A stretch of 64,000 bases of DNA, taken from NCBI GenBank assembly GCA_026129405.1, contig JAHCID010000006.1, positions 62,001 through 126,000 of the forward strand, written 5' to 3'. Every line of letters begins with the position of its first letter. Position 1 is the stretch's first letter. Position numbers and translations under genes: made by a program. The notes beneath the pieces were generated by a model. The model saw only the letters and a list, made by a program, of their open reading frames with translations, had not been told where the DNA came from and ran no database searches. This document shows positions 1 to 12,214 of the stretch, piece after piece. The DNA is from a bacterium. GTDB taxonomy: Bacteria; Desulfobacterota; Binatia; DP-6.

Positions 1-2
1 CG

Positions 3-659
<657 letters not shown>

Positions 660-684
660 CGCGCGCGTCGGCCGTTGCCTGGAC

Positions 685-2148
685 TCACACCTCGCGGCCG
701 AAGAGGAGATCCAGCAGCGTCCGGTGCTCCGGCGTCACGAAGACGCAGACGTGGTCCCCTGCCCGCAGCTCGGTGTCGCCGCGCGGCGCGATCACCCGAT
801 CCCCACGCAGCACGAGCACGAGCACGCACGCCTCCGGGATCGGCAGGTCGCGGACCGGCGCCCCCGCCACCGCCGACGCGGCATCGACGTGGAACCAGAC
901 GAACTCGCCGCGGTAGTCCCGGTGCGAGACCAGCTCGACCGTCGCCGTGGGCGATTCCGGGCCGCCCATCGTGAGCCCGAGCCGACGGGCGACGAGCGAC
1001 ACGGTGGCCCCCGGAATCAGGCTCGATACCAGCACGATGAAGAAGACGAGGTGGAATATCTCCTCGCCGCGGTGCGCGCCGCCCAGCACCGGATAGATCG
1101 CGAGCACGATCGGCACTGCGCCGCGCAGCCCGACCCAGGCGATGAACCCCCGCTCCCGCCACGGCGTGGGAAACGGCGCCAGCGACACGAGCACGGCGAG
1201 CGGCCGGGCGACGAACGCGAGCGTCAGCCCGAGGATCAGCCCCTCGTCGGCCAACGGCCAGAGCCGCGACGGCGAGACGAGGAGCCCGAGCAGCAGGAAC
1301 ATCGAGAGCTGCGCGAGCCAGGCGAGCCCGTCGTGGACGCGGCGCACCCCCGCACGGTACGGCAGCGGCCCCGCGCCGATGACGATGGCCGCGACGTACA
1401 CCGCGAGGAAGCCGCTGCCGTCGACCAGCGTCGTCGCGCCGTACGCGAGGAACGCCAGCCCCACCGTCACGACCGGATAGAGCCCCGCGGCCGGCAGCGT
1501 CGCGCCCGGCAGGATCAGACGCCCGAGGCCGCCGAACAGGAGGCCGCCGACGACGCCGACCACGAACTCCTGGAGCACGAACAGCACGGTGTCGACGCCG
1601 AGCTGCGCCTCCCCGAGCACGACCCGCGCCGCCACCGTCGTCAGCACGACCGCCATCGGATCGTTGAGGCCCGACTCGACCTCGACCGTGGCGTTCGTGC
1701 GCTCCTCGAGACGCACGCCGCTTCCCCGCAGGACGGAGAAGACCGCGGCCGCATCGGTCGACGACACCACGGCACCCACCAGCACCGCGAGCGGCACCGG
1801 CAGGCCGACGAGGATCCCGGCCCCGGCCACCACCGCCGCCGTGATCACCACGCCGAGCGTGGCGAGCGAAACGGCGCGGGCCACCACGCCCCGCAACACC
1901 GCGAGCGGCGTATTGAGACCGCCGTCGAAGAGAATCAGCACGAGCGCGATCGAGCCGATGCGAAAGGCGAAGGCGTAGTCGTCGAACGGAATGCCGCCGA
2001 GCCCGTCGGAGCCGGCGATCATGCCGAGGACGATGAACAGCACGAGCGCCGGCACGCCGAGGCGCTGCGACACCGGGCTCACGAGCGTCGCGACGAGCAG
2101 CAACGTTCCCGTCGCCGCGAGCACGAGGGCGGTCGGATCGTGCCCCAC
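685..2148 (-). CDS. Potassium/proton antiporter, CPA1 (NhaP2/CvrA-like) with C-terminal TrkA-C domain
   Basis: A 487-residue inner-membrane cation/proton antiporter. Residues 1 to about 395 form roughly 12 hydrophobic segments containing the CPA1 hallmarks LILFDGGLNT (about 80) and VESGLNDPMAV (about 165), which carries the essential Asp, plus GLRGAVPIV near 335. The last 80 residues (from about 405) are soluble and match a TrkA-C/RCK-C regulatory domain, as in CvrA/NhaP2 proteins. This favours K+/H+ over Na+/H+ exchange (inference from domain architecture). The start is a GTG at 2148. The gene is divergent from the MarR gene across 227 nt, so the MarR protein might also control it, although the palindrome lies much nearer marR. 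Confidence 0.9.
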   Translation of the reverse strand: MGHDPTALVLAATGTLLLVATLVSPVSQRLGVPALVLFIVLGMIAGSDGLGGIPFDDYAFAFRIGSIALVLILFDGGLNTPLAVLRGVVARAVSLATLGVVITAAVVAGAGILVGLPVPLAVLVGAVVSSTDAAAVFSVLRGSGVRLEERTNATVEVESGLNDPMAVVLTTVAARVVLGEAQLGVDTVLFVLQEFVVGVVGGLLFGGLGRLILPGATLPAAGLYPVVTVGLAFLAYGATTLVDGSGFLAVYVAAIVIGAGPLPYRAGVRRVHDGLAWLAQLSMFLLLGLLVSPSRLWPLADEGLILGLTLAFVARPLAVLVSLAPFPTPWRERGFIAWVGLRGAVPIVLAIYPVLGGAHRGEEIFHLVFFIVLVSSLIPGATVSLVARRLGLTMGGPESPTATVELVSHRDYRGEFVWFHVDAASAVAGAPVRDLPIPEACVLVLVLRGDRVIAPRGDTELRAGDHVCVFVTPEHRTLLDLLFGREV

Positions 2149-2336
2149 GCTCAGTGCGCCCTGGACGCGTGGCAGCGCCGCGACATGGTCGAGCGAACGG
2201 AACAGCGGCGGCGCATGGCGAACCGTGGCTAGCAGAGGGCCGGTACCGGAGCGAGGCGCACGGCCCGCCGGCGCCCACGTGCACGAGGGGTGTGGCGACC
2301 GTGCCTGCCCGGTCGCACCCGGCAGCGCCGGCGGCC

Positions 2337-2365
2337 TTGACTCCGATACTTAACCATAGTTAATC
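2337..2365 (+). promoter_or_regulatory. Predicted marR promoter
   Basis: TTGACT at 2337-2342 and TTAATC at 2360-2365 are separated by 17 nt, in an AT-rich island within otherwise very GC-rich DNA. The GTG start of the MarR gene is only 10 nt past the -10 element, so the transcript should have almost no 5' leader. Assigned by eye from sigma-70 consensus. Confidence 0.6.
2350..2363. promoter_or_regulatory. Palindromic operator overlapping the marR -10 region
   Basis: TTAACCATAGTTAA consists of perfect 5-nt arms TTAAC/GTTAA around a 4-nt centre. It lies across the spacer and -10 element of the predicted marR promoter. Dimeric MarR proteins bind AT-rich palindromes of this size and often repress themselves from such a position, so autorepression is the natural inference. 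No second copy was noticed nearby. Confidence 0.6.
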
Positions 2366-2375
2366 ATTTGCCAGC

Positions 2376-2825
2376 GTGAAGCCATCTCCAGACGCCGTGC
2401 ACGGAGCCATCGTCCAGCTCCAGCGCCTCGCCGAGCTCTTCCGGCGGCGCCGCGTGCAGCTGGCGCAGGCGGTCGGGCTCACCGAGGAGCAGTGGCGCGT
2501 GCTGGAGCAGATCGCGACCGAGCACTTCATGCCGTCGCTGTTCGCCCGCCGCCGCGAGACGTCGGCGGCGGCCGTGTCGCGCACGATCCGGCAGCTGCTC
2601 GACAAGAAGCTGGTGTCGGTGAGCGTGGCCCGCGACGACGGCCGCCAGCGCCGCTACGTGCCGACGGCGAAGGGCACGCGCACCCTCGACGGCCTGCGCG
2701 AGCGCCGGCGCGCCGCGATCGACGCCATCTGGATGGATCTCGATCCCGCCCAGCTCGACGCCTTCACCCGCTTCAGCGGCGAGCTGGCGACGCGCCTCGA
2801 GGCCTATGCCGCCGACGAGAAGTAG
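2376..2825 (+). CDS. MarR-family transcriptional regulator
   Basis: A 149-residue dimeric winged-helix DNA-binding protein starting at GTG 2376. Residues about 15-35 form the N-terminal dimerisation helix. LTEEQWRVLEQIA (about 37-49) is the start of the MarR winged helix. The recognition-helix region SAAAVSRTIRQLLDKKLV (about 67-84) and the wing VARDDGRQRRYVPT follow, and a C-terminal helix pair closes the dimer interface. Its length is typical for the family. The ligand is unknown. A perfect palindrome in its own promoter suggests autoregulation. It is divergent from the K+/H+ antiporter and 66 nt upstream of leuC, which has its own ribosome binding site, so it may form the start of a leuCD transcript. 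Nothing shows that it regulates leucine genes. Confidence 0.9.
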   Translation: MKPSPDAVHGAIVQLQRLAELFRRRRVQLAQAVGLTEEQWRVLEQIATEHFMPSLFARRRETSAAAVSRTIRQLLDKKLVSVSVARDDGRQRRYVPTAKGTRTLDGLRERRRAAIDAIWMDLDPAQLDAFTRFSGELATRLEAYAADEK

Positions 2826-2891
2826 CCGACGCGACGTGACCGCAGAGCCGTCACCGACCACGCCGACACGCGAGAGACCGGAGGAGGTCCG

Positions 2892-4319
2892 ATGGGACAG
2901 ACGCTGTACGACAAGGTGTTCGAACGCCACACGGTGCGCCGGCTGCCGTCCGGGCAGTACCAGGTGCTGATGGGCCTCCACCTCATCCACGAGGTGACGT
3001 CGCCGCAGGCCTTCTCGATGCTCCGCCAGCGGGGCCTTTCCGTCCTCCACCCCGAGCGCACGTTCGCGACCGTCGACCACATCGTCCCGACGCACCGCCA
3101 GACGCGCCCGCTCGCCGACGCGCTCGCCGAGGAGATGCTGGTCGAGCTGGAGAAGAACGTCGCCGAGCACGGCATCCGCTTCTTCGCGCCCACGGGCGGC
3201 GAGCAGGGGATCGTGCACGTCATCGGCCCCGAGCAGGGCCTCACCCAGCCGGGCATGACGATCTGCTGCGGCGACTCGCACACCTCGACGCACGGGGCCT
3301 TCGGCGCCATCGCCTTCGGCATCGGCACGTCGCAGGTGCGCGACGTGCTGGCGACGCAGTGTCTCGCGCTCGACCGCCTGAAGGTGCGCCGTATCGAGGT
3401 GACGGGTCGCCTGCGCCCCGGCGTCTACGCCAAGGACGTGGCCCTCGCGATCATCGCCGAGCTCGGCGTGCAGGGCGGCGTCGGTTACGCCTACGAGTAC
3501 GCCGGCGAGGTCTTCGACCGCTTCTCCATGGAGGAGCGCATGACCGTCTGCAACATGTCGATCGAGGGCGGCGCGCGCTGCGGCTACGTGAATCCCGACC
3601 AGACGACCTACGCCTATCTCCAGGGACGCCCCTACGCGCCGAAGGGCTCCGCCTGGGATCGCGCCGTGGCGTGGTGGGACTCCATGCGCTCGGACGCCGA
3701 CGCGCACTACGACGACGTCGTCACGCTGCGCGGCGAGGACATCGAGCCCGTCGTCACCTGGGGCATCACCCCCGCGCAGTCGACGCCGATCGGCGCGCCC
3801 CTGCCCCGGCCGGAGCAGTTCGAGGCCGAGGAGCGGGCGCTCATCGACGAGGCCTACCAGTACATGCAGCTGCGACCGGGCGCGCCGATCCTCGGCACGA
3901 AGATCGACGTCGCGTTCATCGGCTCGTGCACGAACGGCCGCGTCTCCGACTTCGAGGAGGTGGTGCGCCACATCCAGGGTCGCGGTCTGAAGGTCGCCCC
4001 GCACGTGAAGGCGCTGATCGTCCCGGGCTCGCAGGCGGTCCGCAACGAGCTCGTCCGCCGCGGCTACGACGACGTCTTCCGCGAGGCCGGCTTCGAGTTT
4101 CGCGAGGCCGGCTGCTCGATGTGCCTCGCGATGAACCCCGACAAGCTCGAGGGCGCGCAGCTCTGCGCCTCTTCGTCGAACCGCAACTTCAAGGGCCGCC
4201 AGGGCTCGCCCACCGGCCGCACGCTCCTGATGTCGCCGGTCATGGTCGCCGCGGCGGCGATCGCGGGCGAGGTCGCGGACGCCCGTCAGGTGTTCCACAT
4301 CCCGCAGGAGGCCCGCTGA
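2892..4319 (+). CDS. leuC: 3-Isopropylmalate dehydratase, large subunit
   Basis: With LeuD this cytoplasmic aconitase-family enzyme isomerises 2-isopropylmalate to 3-isopropylmalate in leucine synthesis. It has 475 residues, the normal length for bacterial LeuC. The three [4Fe-4S] ligands are visible: Cys346 in SCTNGR, and Cys408 and Cys411 in [24 protein letters not shown] (about 138-156) is the conserved substrate/cluster loop. A strong Shine-Dalgarno (GGAGG, 2881-2885) lies just before ATG 2892, which fixes the start. leuD begins 1 nt after the stop. The leuA and leuB genes are 13-18 kb away on the other strand, so the pathway is split into two operons. Confidence 0.98.
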   Translation: MGQTLYDKVFERHTVRRLPSGQYQVLMGLHLIHEVTSPQAFSMLRQRGLSVLHPERTFATVDHIVPTHRQTRPLADALAEEMLVELEKNVAEHGIRFFAPTGGEQGIVHVIGPEQGLTQPGMTICCGDSHTSTHGAFGAIAFGIGTSQVRDVLATQCLALDRLKVRRIEVTGRLRPGVYAKDVALAIIAELGVQGGVGYAYEYAGEVFDRFSMEERMTVCNMSIEGGARCGYVNPDQTTYAYLQGRPYAPKGSAWDRAVAWWDSMRSDADAHYDDVVTLRGEDIEPVVTWGITPAQSTPIGAPLPRPEQFEAEERALIDEAYQYMQLRPGAPILGTKIDVAFIGSCTNGRVSDFEEVVRHIQGRGLKVAPHVKALIVPGSQAVRNELVRRGYDDVFREAGFEFREAGCSMCLAMNPDKLEGAQLCASSSNRNFKGRQGSPTGRTLLMSPVMVAAAAIAGEVADARQVFHIPQEAR

Positions 4320-4320
4320 C

Positions 4321-4935
4321 ATGGACGATTCGAAGCGCACCGTCGTCATCGGCCCGGCCGTCCCGGTCCGCGGCCACGACATCGACACCGACCGCATCAT
4401 CCCCGCACGCTTCCTTCGCTGCGTCGTCTTCGACGGGCTCGGGGCGCACGCGTTCGAGGACGACCGCGCGCAGACGGCCGCGAAGGGCCAGCCGCATCCC
4501 TTCGACGACCCGCGTTTCGCGCGCGGCCGCATCCTCTTCGCCAACCGCAACTTCGGCTGCGGGTCGTCGCGCGAGCACGCCCCGCAGGCGATCATGCGCT
4601 GGGGCAAGGGCATCCAGGCGATCGTCGGCGAGTCGTTCGCCGAGATCTTCTTCGGCAACTGCCTGGCACTCGGCATCCCCTGCGCCGTCGCCGACGAAGC
4701 CGGCGTGCGCGCGCTCATGGCCCGCGCCGAGGCCGAACCGGCGGCCGAGTTCCGCCTCGACCTCGCGGCGGGGACGATCAGCACCGGCGACCTGGTCGTG
4801 CCGGTGACGATTCCCGAAGGCCCCCGCTCCCAGCTCCTGGCGGGAACCTGGGACTCGACCGGCGAGCTGCTCGCGGGGCGCGATGCGATCGCGCAGACCG
4901 CGGCGTCCCTGCCCTACTTCTCGACCTTCGCCTGA
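4321..4935 (+). CDS. leuD: 3-Isopropylmalate dehydratase, small subunit
   Basis: The swivelling small domain of the isopropylmalate isomerase, 204 residues. HDIDTDRIIPARFL (about 19-32) and FANRNFGCGSSREHAPQAI (about 76-94) are the LeuD substrate-specificity and active-site signatures. Translation starts 1 nt after the leuC stop, consistent with coupled synthesis of the heterodimer. A GC-rich imperfect hairpin (4949-4978) follows. Confidence 0.97.
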   Translation: MDDSKRTVVIGPAVPVRGHDIDTDRIIPARFLRCVVFDGLGAHAFEDDRAQTAAKGQPHPFDDPRFARGRILFANRNFGCGSSREHAPQAIMRWGKGIQAIVGESFAEIFFGNCLALGIPCAVADEAGVRALMARAEAEPAAEFRLDLAAGTISTGDLVVPVTIPEGPRSQLLAGTWDSTGELLAGRDAIAQTAASLPYFSTFA

Positions 4936-4948
4936 CGTCCGCCGCGGC

Positions 4949-4978
4949 GCGGCCCGGGCCGTCCGTAGGCCCGGCCGC
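4949..4978. terminator. GC-rich hairpin after leuD
   Basis: GCGGCCCGGGCC (4949-4960) can pair with GGCCCGGCCGC (4968-4978) with one bulged base and a 7-nt loop. No T-tract follows, so this may be a weak or factor-assisted terminator, or only GC-rich sequence. Confidence 0.3.
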
Positions 4979-5028
4979 CGCCGTGGCCCCTGGCGGCCCG
5001 GGCCGCGGCACGCTAACCGGAACGGGTC

Positions 5029-5637
5029 GTGGAGACGATCCAGAGCCTCGGCCTCGTGCTCGGCACCGCCTTCGCCTCGGGGCTCAACATCTATGCGACC
5101 GTCGCCACGCTGGGGCTCCTGCACGAGTACGGCGTGGTGACGCTGCCGGCGCCGCTCCTGCCGCTCGCGCACCCCGCCGTGATCGTCCTCGCGACGGTGC
5201 TGTTCGCCGTCGAGTTCGTCGCCGACAAGCTGCCGATCGTCGACACGGCTTGGGACGTCGCCCACACGCTGATCCGCCCGCCCGCCGCCGCGCTGCTCGC
5301 GTTCGCAGCGGTGAGCACCGTGCCCGAGCCGTGGCCGCTCGTCGCCGCCCTGCTCGCCGGCGGCGTCGCGCTCACCGCCCACGGCGCCAAGGCGTCGACG
5401 CGCGCCGCGGTGAACGTCAGCCCCGAGCCGTTCACGAACTGGACGCTCAGCCTGGGCGAGGACGCCGCCGCCGTCGGCCTCACCTGGCTCGCGCTCGCGC
5501 ATCCGTTCCTCGCCGCCGGTCTCGTCGCCGTGCTGCTGGTCGGCGCGATCGTGCTGCTGGCGCTGCTCTTCCGCTTCCTGCGCGGCGCGCTCCGCGCCCT
5601 CGGCGGCCGCCGCACCGGACCGGCGCCGGCCGCCTGA
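5029..5637 (+). CDS. DUF4126 family membrane protein
   Basis: A 202-residue very hydrophobic protein with about five membrane segments (around residues 5-30, 45-65, 85-115, 145-165 and 167-190). The opening GTAFASGLNIYATVATLGL and the central GAKASTRAAVNVSPEPFTNW are typical of the DUF4126 family, whose function is not known. The start is GTG 5029; no clear Shine-Dalgarno is visible. It sits alone between leuD and the convergent FkbH-like gene, 8 nt stop to stop. Confidence 0.8.
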   Translation: METIQSLGLVLGTAFASGLNIYATVATLGLLHEYGVVTLPAPLLPLAHPAVIVLATVLFAVEFVADKLPIVDTAWDVAHTLIRPPAAALLAFAAVSTVPEPWPLVAALLAGGVALTAHGAKASTRAAVNVSPEPFTNWTLSLGEDAAAVGLTWLALAHPFLAAGLVAVLLVGAIVLLALLFRFLRGALRALGGRRTGPAPAA

Positions 5638-5645
5638 CCCTCGCG

Positions 5646-7544
5646 TCAGCTCGCGAGGGACGCGGGATCGTCGCGCCGGATGCGGATCGGCGGCGGCGTG
5701 CGAGGGGGACGTGCGCCCAGGTCGAGCGTATAGGCGCCCTCGCCCGCCGGCGTGAAGCCGTGGTCGTCCCAGAAGCGCGCGACGAGCGCGTTCTTCGGCG
5801 TCGGCACGAAGGCGGCGCGCACCGTGCGCACTCCCCGGCGCGCCAGCTCGTCGAGGAGATGGCCCAGGAACGCGGTCTCCGCGCCGCGGCCGATCACGCG
5901 ACAGGACATGAGCAGGGTGTCGACGTCGGCCGTGTCGCCGTCCACCTGCAGCATGGTGACGCCGACGAGGCCGCTGTCGCCGAACGCGTCGGCGAGCGAG
6001 AAGTGGGCGACGATCCAGGCCGGGTCGCCCATGCGCGCGCGGATGTCGGCCTCGGTGTAGCGGCGGGTGGTGACGTTGAACTGGTTCGTCTTCTGCGTCA
6101 GCTGCGCGATGCGCGGCGCGTGCCGCGGGTCGTCGAGGCCGACGGTCATCACCATGTCGAGGCTCTGGAGGTACTCCTCCAGGTTGCCCACCGCGGCCTG
6201 CCGCTCCTTGCGCTCGCGCTCCTGCGCGTACATCGCCGTGCGGGCACGGTCCTCGGCGGTGAGCCCGAGGATCTCCAGCTGCGGCAGATCCTCCAGGATC
6301 TCCGCCACGAGGAGCGCATCGTGCGGCGTCTGCACGACGGTCACCTGCGGCAGCTCGGCCTCGACGTGGCCGCACTCGTGATCGCTGTCGTCGACGAAGA
6401 CGAACGCCTCGAGCCCGAGATTGAGCTCCCGGGCGAGCTCGCGCAGGTTCTGCGGCTTCGGCTGCCAGTTCACACGCACGGCGGCGAAGTGCTCGGGCCG
6501 CAGCACCTGGTGCGGGTGCCCGGTCAGGATCTCCTGCACGTCGTCGGGATTGTTCTTCGAGTTGAGGACGAGGAGGAAGCCGCGCTGCTGATAGGCGAGC
6601 AGGCGACGCTGGAACGCGACGAAGCCCGAGCCGGGGTAGTCGGGACCGAGCTTGATGCCGTCCGGGCCGTCCTCGCCCACGATCCCGCCCCAGAGCGTGT
6701 TGTCGGCGTCGAGCGCGATCACCTTGGCCTTCGGCTGCTTCAGGAGGACGCCGTAGGCGAGCAGGCGCCGCACCAGCGACTGCGCGCCGGCGACCGAGAA
6801 CGGGAAGCGCGCCATGTGCCACATGCGCGCCTCGAACGCGCCACGCCGGCCGAGCTGATCCACGAGCGCGTCGAGGTCACAGAGGTAGACCGACGGCAGC
6901 GCGGCGGCGACACGCTCGGCGAGCCGCGCCTTCAGGGCGCCGCGGAACGCGGCCTCGGAGTCCGCCGCCATGGCGTCGAACGCGCCCAGCTCCGGCCCCG
7001 CGAAGGGCGGCAGCAGCGTCACCACGACGAGGCCCGGCACGAGACCCCGCACGGCGGCGAGGAGCTGCTCGACGCGCGCGACGGCGTCGTCGACGAGGCG
7101 GGCGCGCTGCGCCCCGTTCCCCGCCATCACCGGTCCCGCGAGCCGCGGGTCGACGTCCTCCCAGCGCAGGAGCAGGCAGGTGACGTCGGGCTCGTGGGCG
7201 GCGAGCCCGGAGCCCGGCTGACACTCCTGCAGGAGCGCGCCGTACGGGGCGTCGTAGAGCGCGAGGTCGAAGCCCTGGAGCAGCGCCTCGAAGCGCCAGT
7301 ACGGCGCCAGCGGCTCGCTCGCATAGGTGCGCAGGACGGCGACCCGCAGCGGCTGCCGCGGCTCGTCCAGCGCCGCCAGGCGGGCGGCGAGGCGCTGGAC
7401 GTCGGCCATGCCGAGATCGTCGCGGCGCGGGCGCAGCGCCCGCAGCATCGCTCGGCGCGACGGAGCTCCGAGGGCGGCGGCGAGCCGGTCGCGCCCGCGG
7501 GGGGGCGCGGCGGGCCGGGTCGGTGCGGATTCGGACGGCGGCAT
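5646..7544 (-). CDS. FkbH-like protein (HAD domain plus GNAT-like acyltransferase)
   Basis: A 632-residue protein of the FkbH/HAD-superfamily subfamily IIIC. Members dephosphorylate 1,3-bisphosphoglycerate and load a glyceryl unit on an acyl carrier protein. The N-terminal 260 residues resemble the SGNH-like region of long FkbH proteins. The HAD core has ALDADNTLWGGIVGEDG (about 275-291), with both nucleophile-motif aspartates, and FVDDSDHE (about 385) as motif 3. The C-terminus is an acetyltransferase-like fold with MSCRVIGRGAE and PKNALVARFWDDHGF. Start chosen at ATG 7544, because the frame runs on upstream through non-coding sequence. No ACP, polyketide synthase or glycan gene is adjacent, so its acceptor is unknown. 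The downstream neighbour is convergent. Confidence 0.85.
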   Translation of the reverse strand: MPPSESAPTRPAAPPRGRDRLAAALGAPSRRAMLRALRPRRDDLGMADVQRLAARLAALDEPRQPLRVAVLRTYASEPLAPYWRFEALLQGFDLALYDAPYGALLQECQPGSGLAAHEPDVTCLLLRWEDVDPRLAGPVMAGNGAQRARLVDDAVARVEQLLAAVRGLVPGLVVVTLLPPFAGPELGAFDAMAADSEAAFRGALKARLAERVAAALPSVYLCDLDALVDQLGRRGAFEARMWHMARFPFSVAGAQSLVRRLLAYGVLLKQPKAKVIALDADNTLWGGIVGEDGPDGIKLGPDYPGSGFVAFQRRLLAYQQRGFLLVLNSKNNPDDVQEILTGHPHQVLRPEHFAAVRVNWQPKPQNLRELARELNLGLEAFVFVDDSDHECGHVEAELPQVTVVQTPHDALLVAEILEDLPQLEILGLTAEDRARTAMYAQERERKERQAAVGNLEEYLQSLDMVMTVGLDDPRHAPRIAQLTQKTNQFNVTTRRYTEADIRARMGDPAWIVAHFSLADAFGDSGLVGVTMLQVDGDTADVDTLLMSCRVIGRGAETAFLGHLLDELARRGVRTVRAAFVPTPKNALVARFWDDHGFTPAGEGAYTLDLGARPPRTPPPIRIRRDDPASLAS

Positions 7545-7627
7545 GGACTCGGCGCCGGGCGCGGCGATTCCTCTGGAGTTACCGTGAAGACCGGCGGAGT
7601 CGCAAGCACGCGCCGGCGCGACGGGCG

Positions 7628-10549
<2,922 letters not shown>

Positions 10550-11081
10550 ACGGTCCGGTTGGCCTCGCGCCTTTTGCAAGGCGCATGCCCCTGTCGTGCG
10601 CGAGCCGCACGCACTCATCCCGGGGCGAACCGGCGCAAAGCCGGCATTTCCGTGGCGGAGGAGACGAGGTGGTACCACACGCGGCGGTGTCGACCGCGGC
10701 GCCCACTCTTCCAGCTAGCAAGACCACGGCACTCACCCATGGATGAGCGGGCGCATCGGCAGCATCGCAGGGCGACCGCGCAGCGGGCCATGCTCTCGCC
10801 GCAGGCGGCGGCGCCACGCCCGGCCCGGCCCGATGCGGATCGTTCGACCCCCACATGCCGCGCCTCGAAGCGCGCAGGCACGGCGATCCCTGTGCCGCCG
10901 TGACGCACCCCGCCCCCCATGCGGCGCGAGCGCGTCGCCCTCGTGGGCCGTCAGTAGCCCGTTACGGCCCAGGTACCGAGCACGGTCACGAGTCCGGGGT
11001 TCTCGGGCACCGCGAAGACGACCCCGCCTCAACCGAAGCAGCACAGGACGGCGAACTCTTCCACGCCCGCGAGAAGTGGAG
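10550..11081. other. Gene-poor stretch with a small hairpin
   Basis: About 530 nt between the hybrid kinase start and tRNA-Ala in which I see no convincing gene on either strand. It should contain the promoter of the hybrid kinase. The only structure noted is a 5-bp stem CCGGC/GCCGG with a GCAAA loop at 10630-10644, too small to call a riboswitch. Confidence 0.5.
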
Positions 11082-11154
<73 letters not shown>

Positions 11155-11240
11155 ACAGATCGATGGGATGGATACGGGCGGTGGTGCGAGGACCGCCGAT
11201 ATAGCCGCCCTCTCCCAGACGGTCAACGCGGACGCGGGTT

Positions 11241-12161
11241 TCAGCCTCCCGCCATGAAGAGCGCCGGCGCCAGGCGGTCGTGCTGGGCGCGGCTGGCCGA
11301 CTGGAGATAGCAGGCGGGGTCGATCGGCTCGCCGCCGACGCGAACCTCGTAGTGCAGGTGCGGGCCCGACGAGCGGCCGCTCGTGCCGACGGCGCCGATG
11401 ACGTCGCCGCGGCGGATACGACGGCCCTCGGTCGCATAGATCGCGGAGAGATGGGCGTAGAGCGTCTTCACGTCGTTGCCGTGATCGACGACCACCATGC
11501 TTCCGTAGCCGCTCATGGCGCCGCTGAAGACGACCTGTCCGCCGGCGGACGCGGTCACCGGCGTGCCGTAGCGGGCCCGGATGTCGACGCCGCGGTGGAA
11601 GCCCGCGCCGTGGCTCACGGCACGGGTCCCGAAGCTCGACGAGACCTCGCCCCGCACGGGCCAACGCGTCGGCAGGCCGTCGCCCTGCACACGCGCATTC
11701 TTGAGGAGCGCCGACAGGAGGCTCACCGACTCGCTCAGCGCGGCGGACTGCGACTCCACCACCGCGAGCTGCTCGAAGGCCCGGCCGCCCTCCTCGGTCC
11801 ACAGCGGGCCGCCGGGCACGAGCCCCGTCAGGACCTTCAGCGGCGACTGCTCGGGCTCGCGACTCTCCTCGAGGTGGGCCGCCCGGCGAAGCTGGGCCGC
11901 GCGCTCACGCGCACCGCCGACCAGCTTCGCCACGCGGTCCACCTGCCCCGACAGCTGCACGATCTCCTGCTGCTGGCGTCGCACCAGCGTCCGCTTCTCG
12001 GCCAGCCGCGCGCGGATCTGTGCGAGCTCCTCTTCGGTTGCCTTGCGGGCGCTCCACGCGCCGTGGAGCGCCACGGCGGCCGCGATCGCGACCAGCGCCG
12101 TCGCCGCCGGCCAGGCCGCGCTGCGGGCCCCGGCCAGCAGGGTGAGACGTCCTGCGAGCAT
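11241..12161 (-). CDS. M23 family (LytM-type) peptidase, membrane anchored
   Basis: A 306-residue predicted murein endopeptidase or divisome-activator-like protein. It has an N-terminal signal anchor (about residues 17-35) and a coiled coil (about 40-95, rich in Gln/Arg/Glu), giving the layout of EnvC/NlpD-like or MepM-like proteins. The LytM domain (about 170-275) keeps the zinc ligands in FHRGVDI and HLHYEVRV and the LYAHLS strand, so catalysis is likely. It would face the periplasm. The next gene in its direction is tRNA-Ala; upstream is recN across 53 nt. The exact substrate bond is not predictable. Confidence 0.9.
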   Translation of the reverse strand: MLAGRLTLLAGARSAAWPAATALVAIAAAVALHGAWSARKATEEELAQIRARLAEKRTLVRRQQQEIVQLSGQVDRVAKLVGGARERAAQLRRAAHLEESREPEQSPLKVLTGLVPGGPLWTEEGGRAFEQLAVVESQSAALSESVSLLSALLKNARVQGDGLPTRWPVRGEVSSSFGTRAVSHGAGFHRGVDIRARYGTPVTASAGGQVVFSGAMSGYGSMVVVDHGNDVKTLYAHLSAIYATEGRRIRRGDVIGAVGTSGRSSGPHLHYEVRVGGEPIDPACYLQSASRAQHDRLAPALFMAGG

Positions 12162-12214
12162 CGGTCCTCCTTCTCGGTCGGGTCGGGTCGGCTACCGCGA
12201 AGGGCCCACCCCGG

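Noticed and set aside
10600-10690. Possible c-di-GMP (GEMM) riboswitch because of a GCAAAGCC element
   Set aside because: The P2 hairpin and the second half of the GEMM consensus are missing, and no gene lies downstream on that strand.
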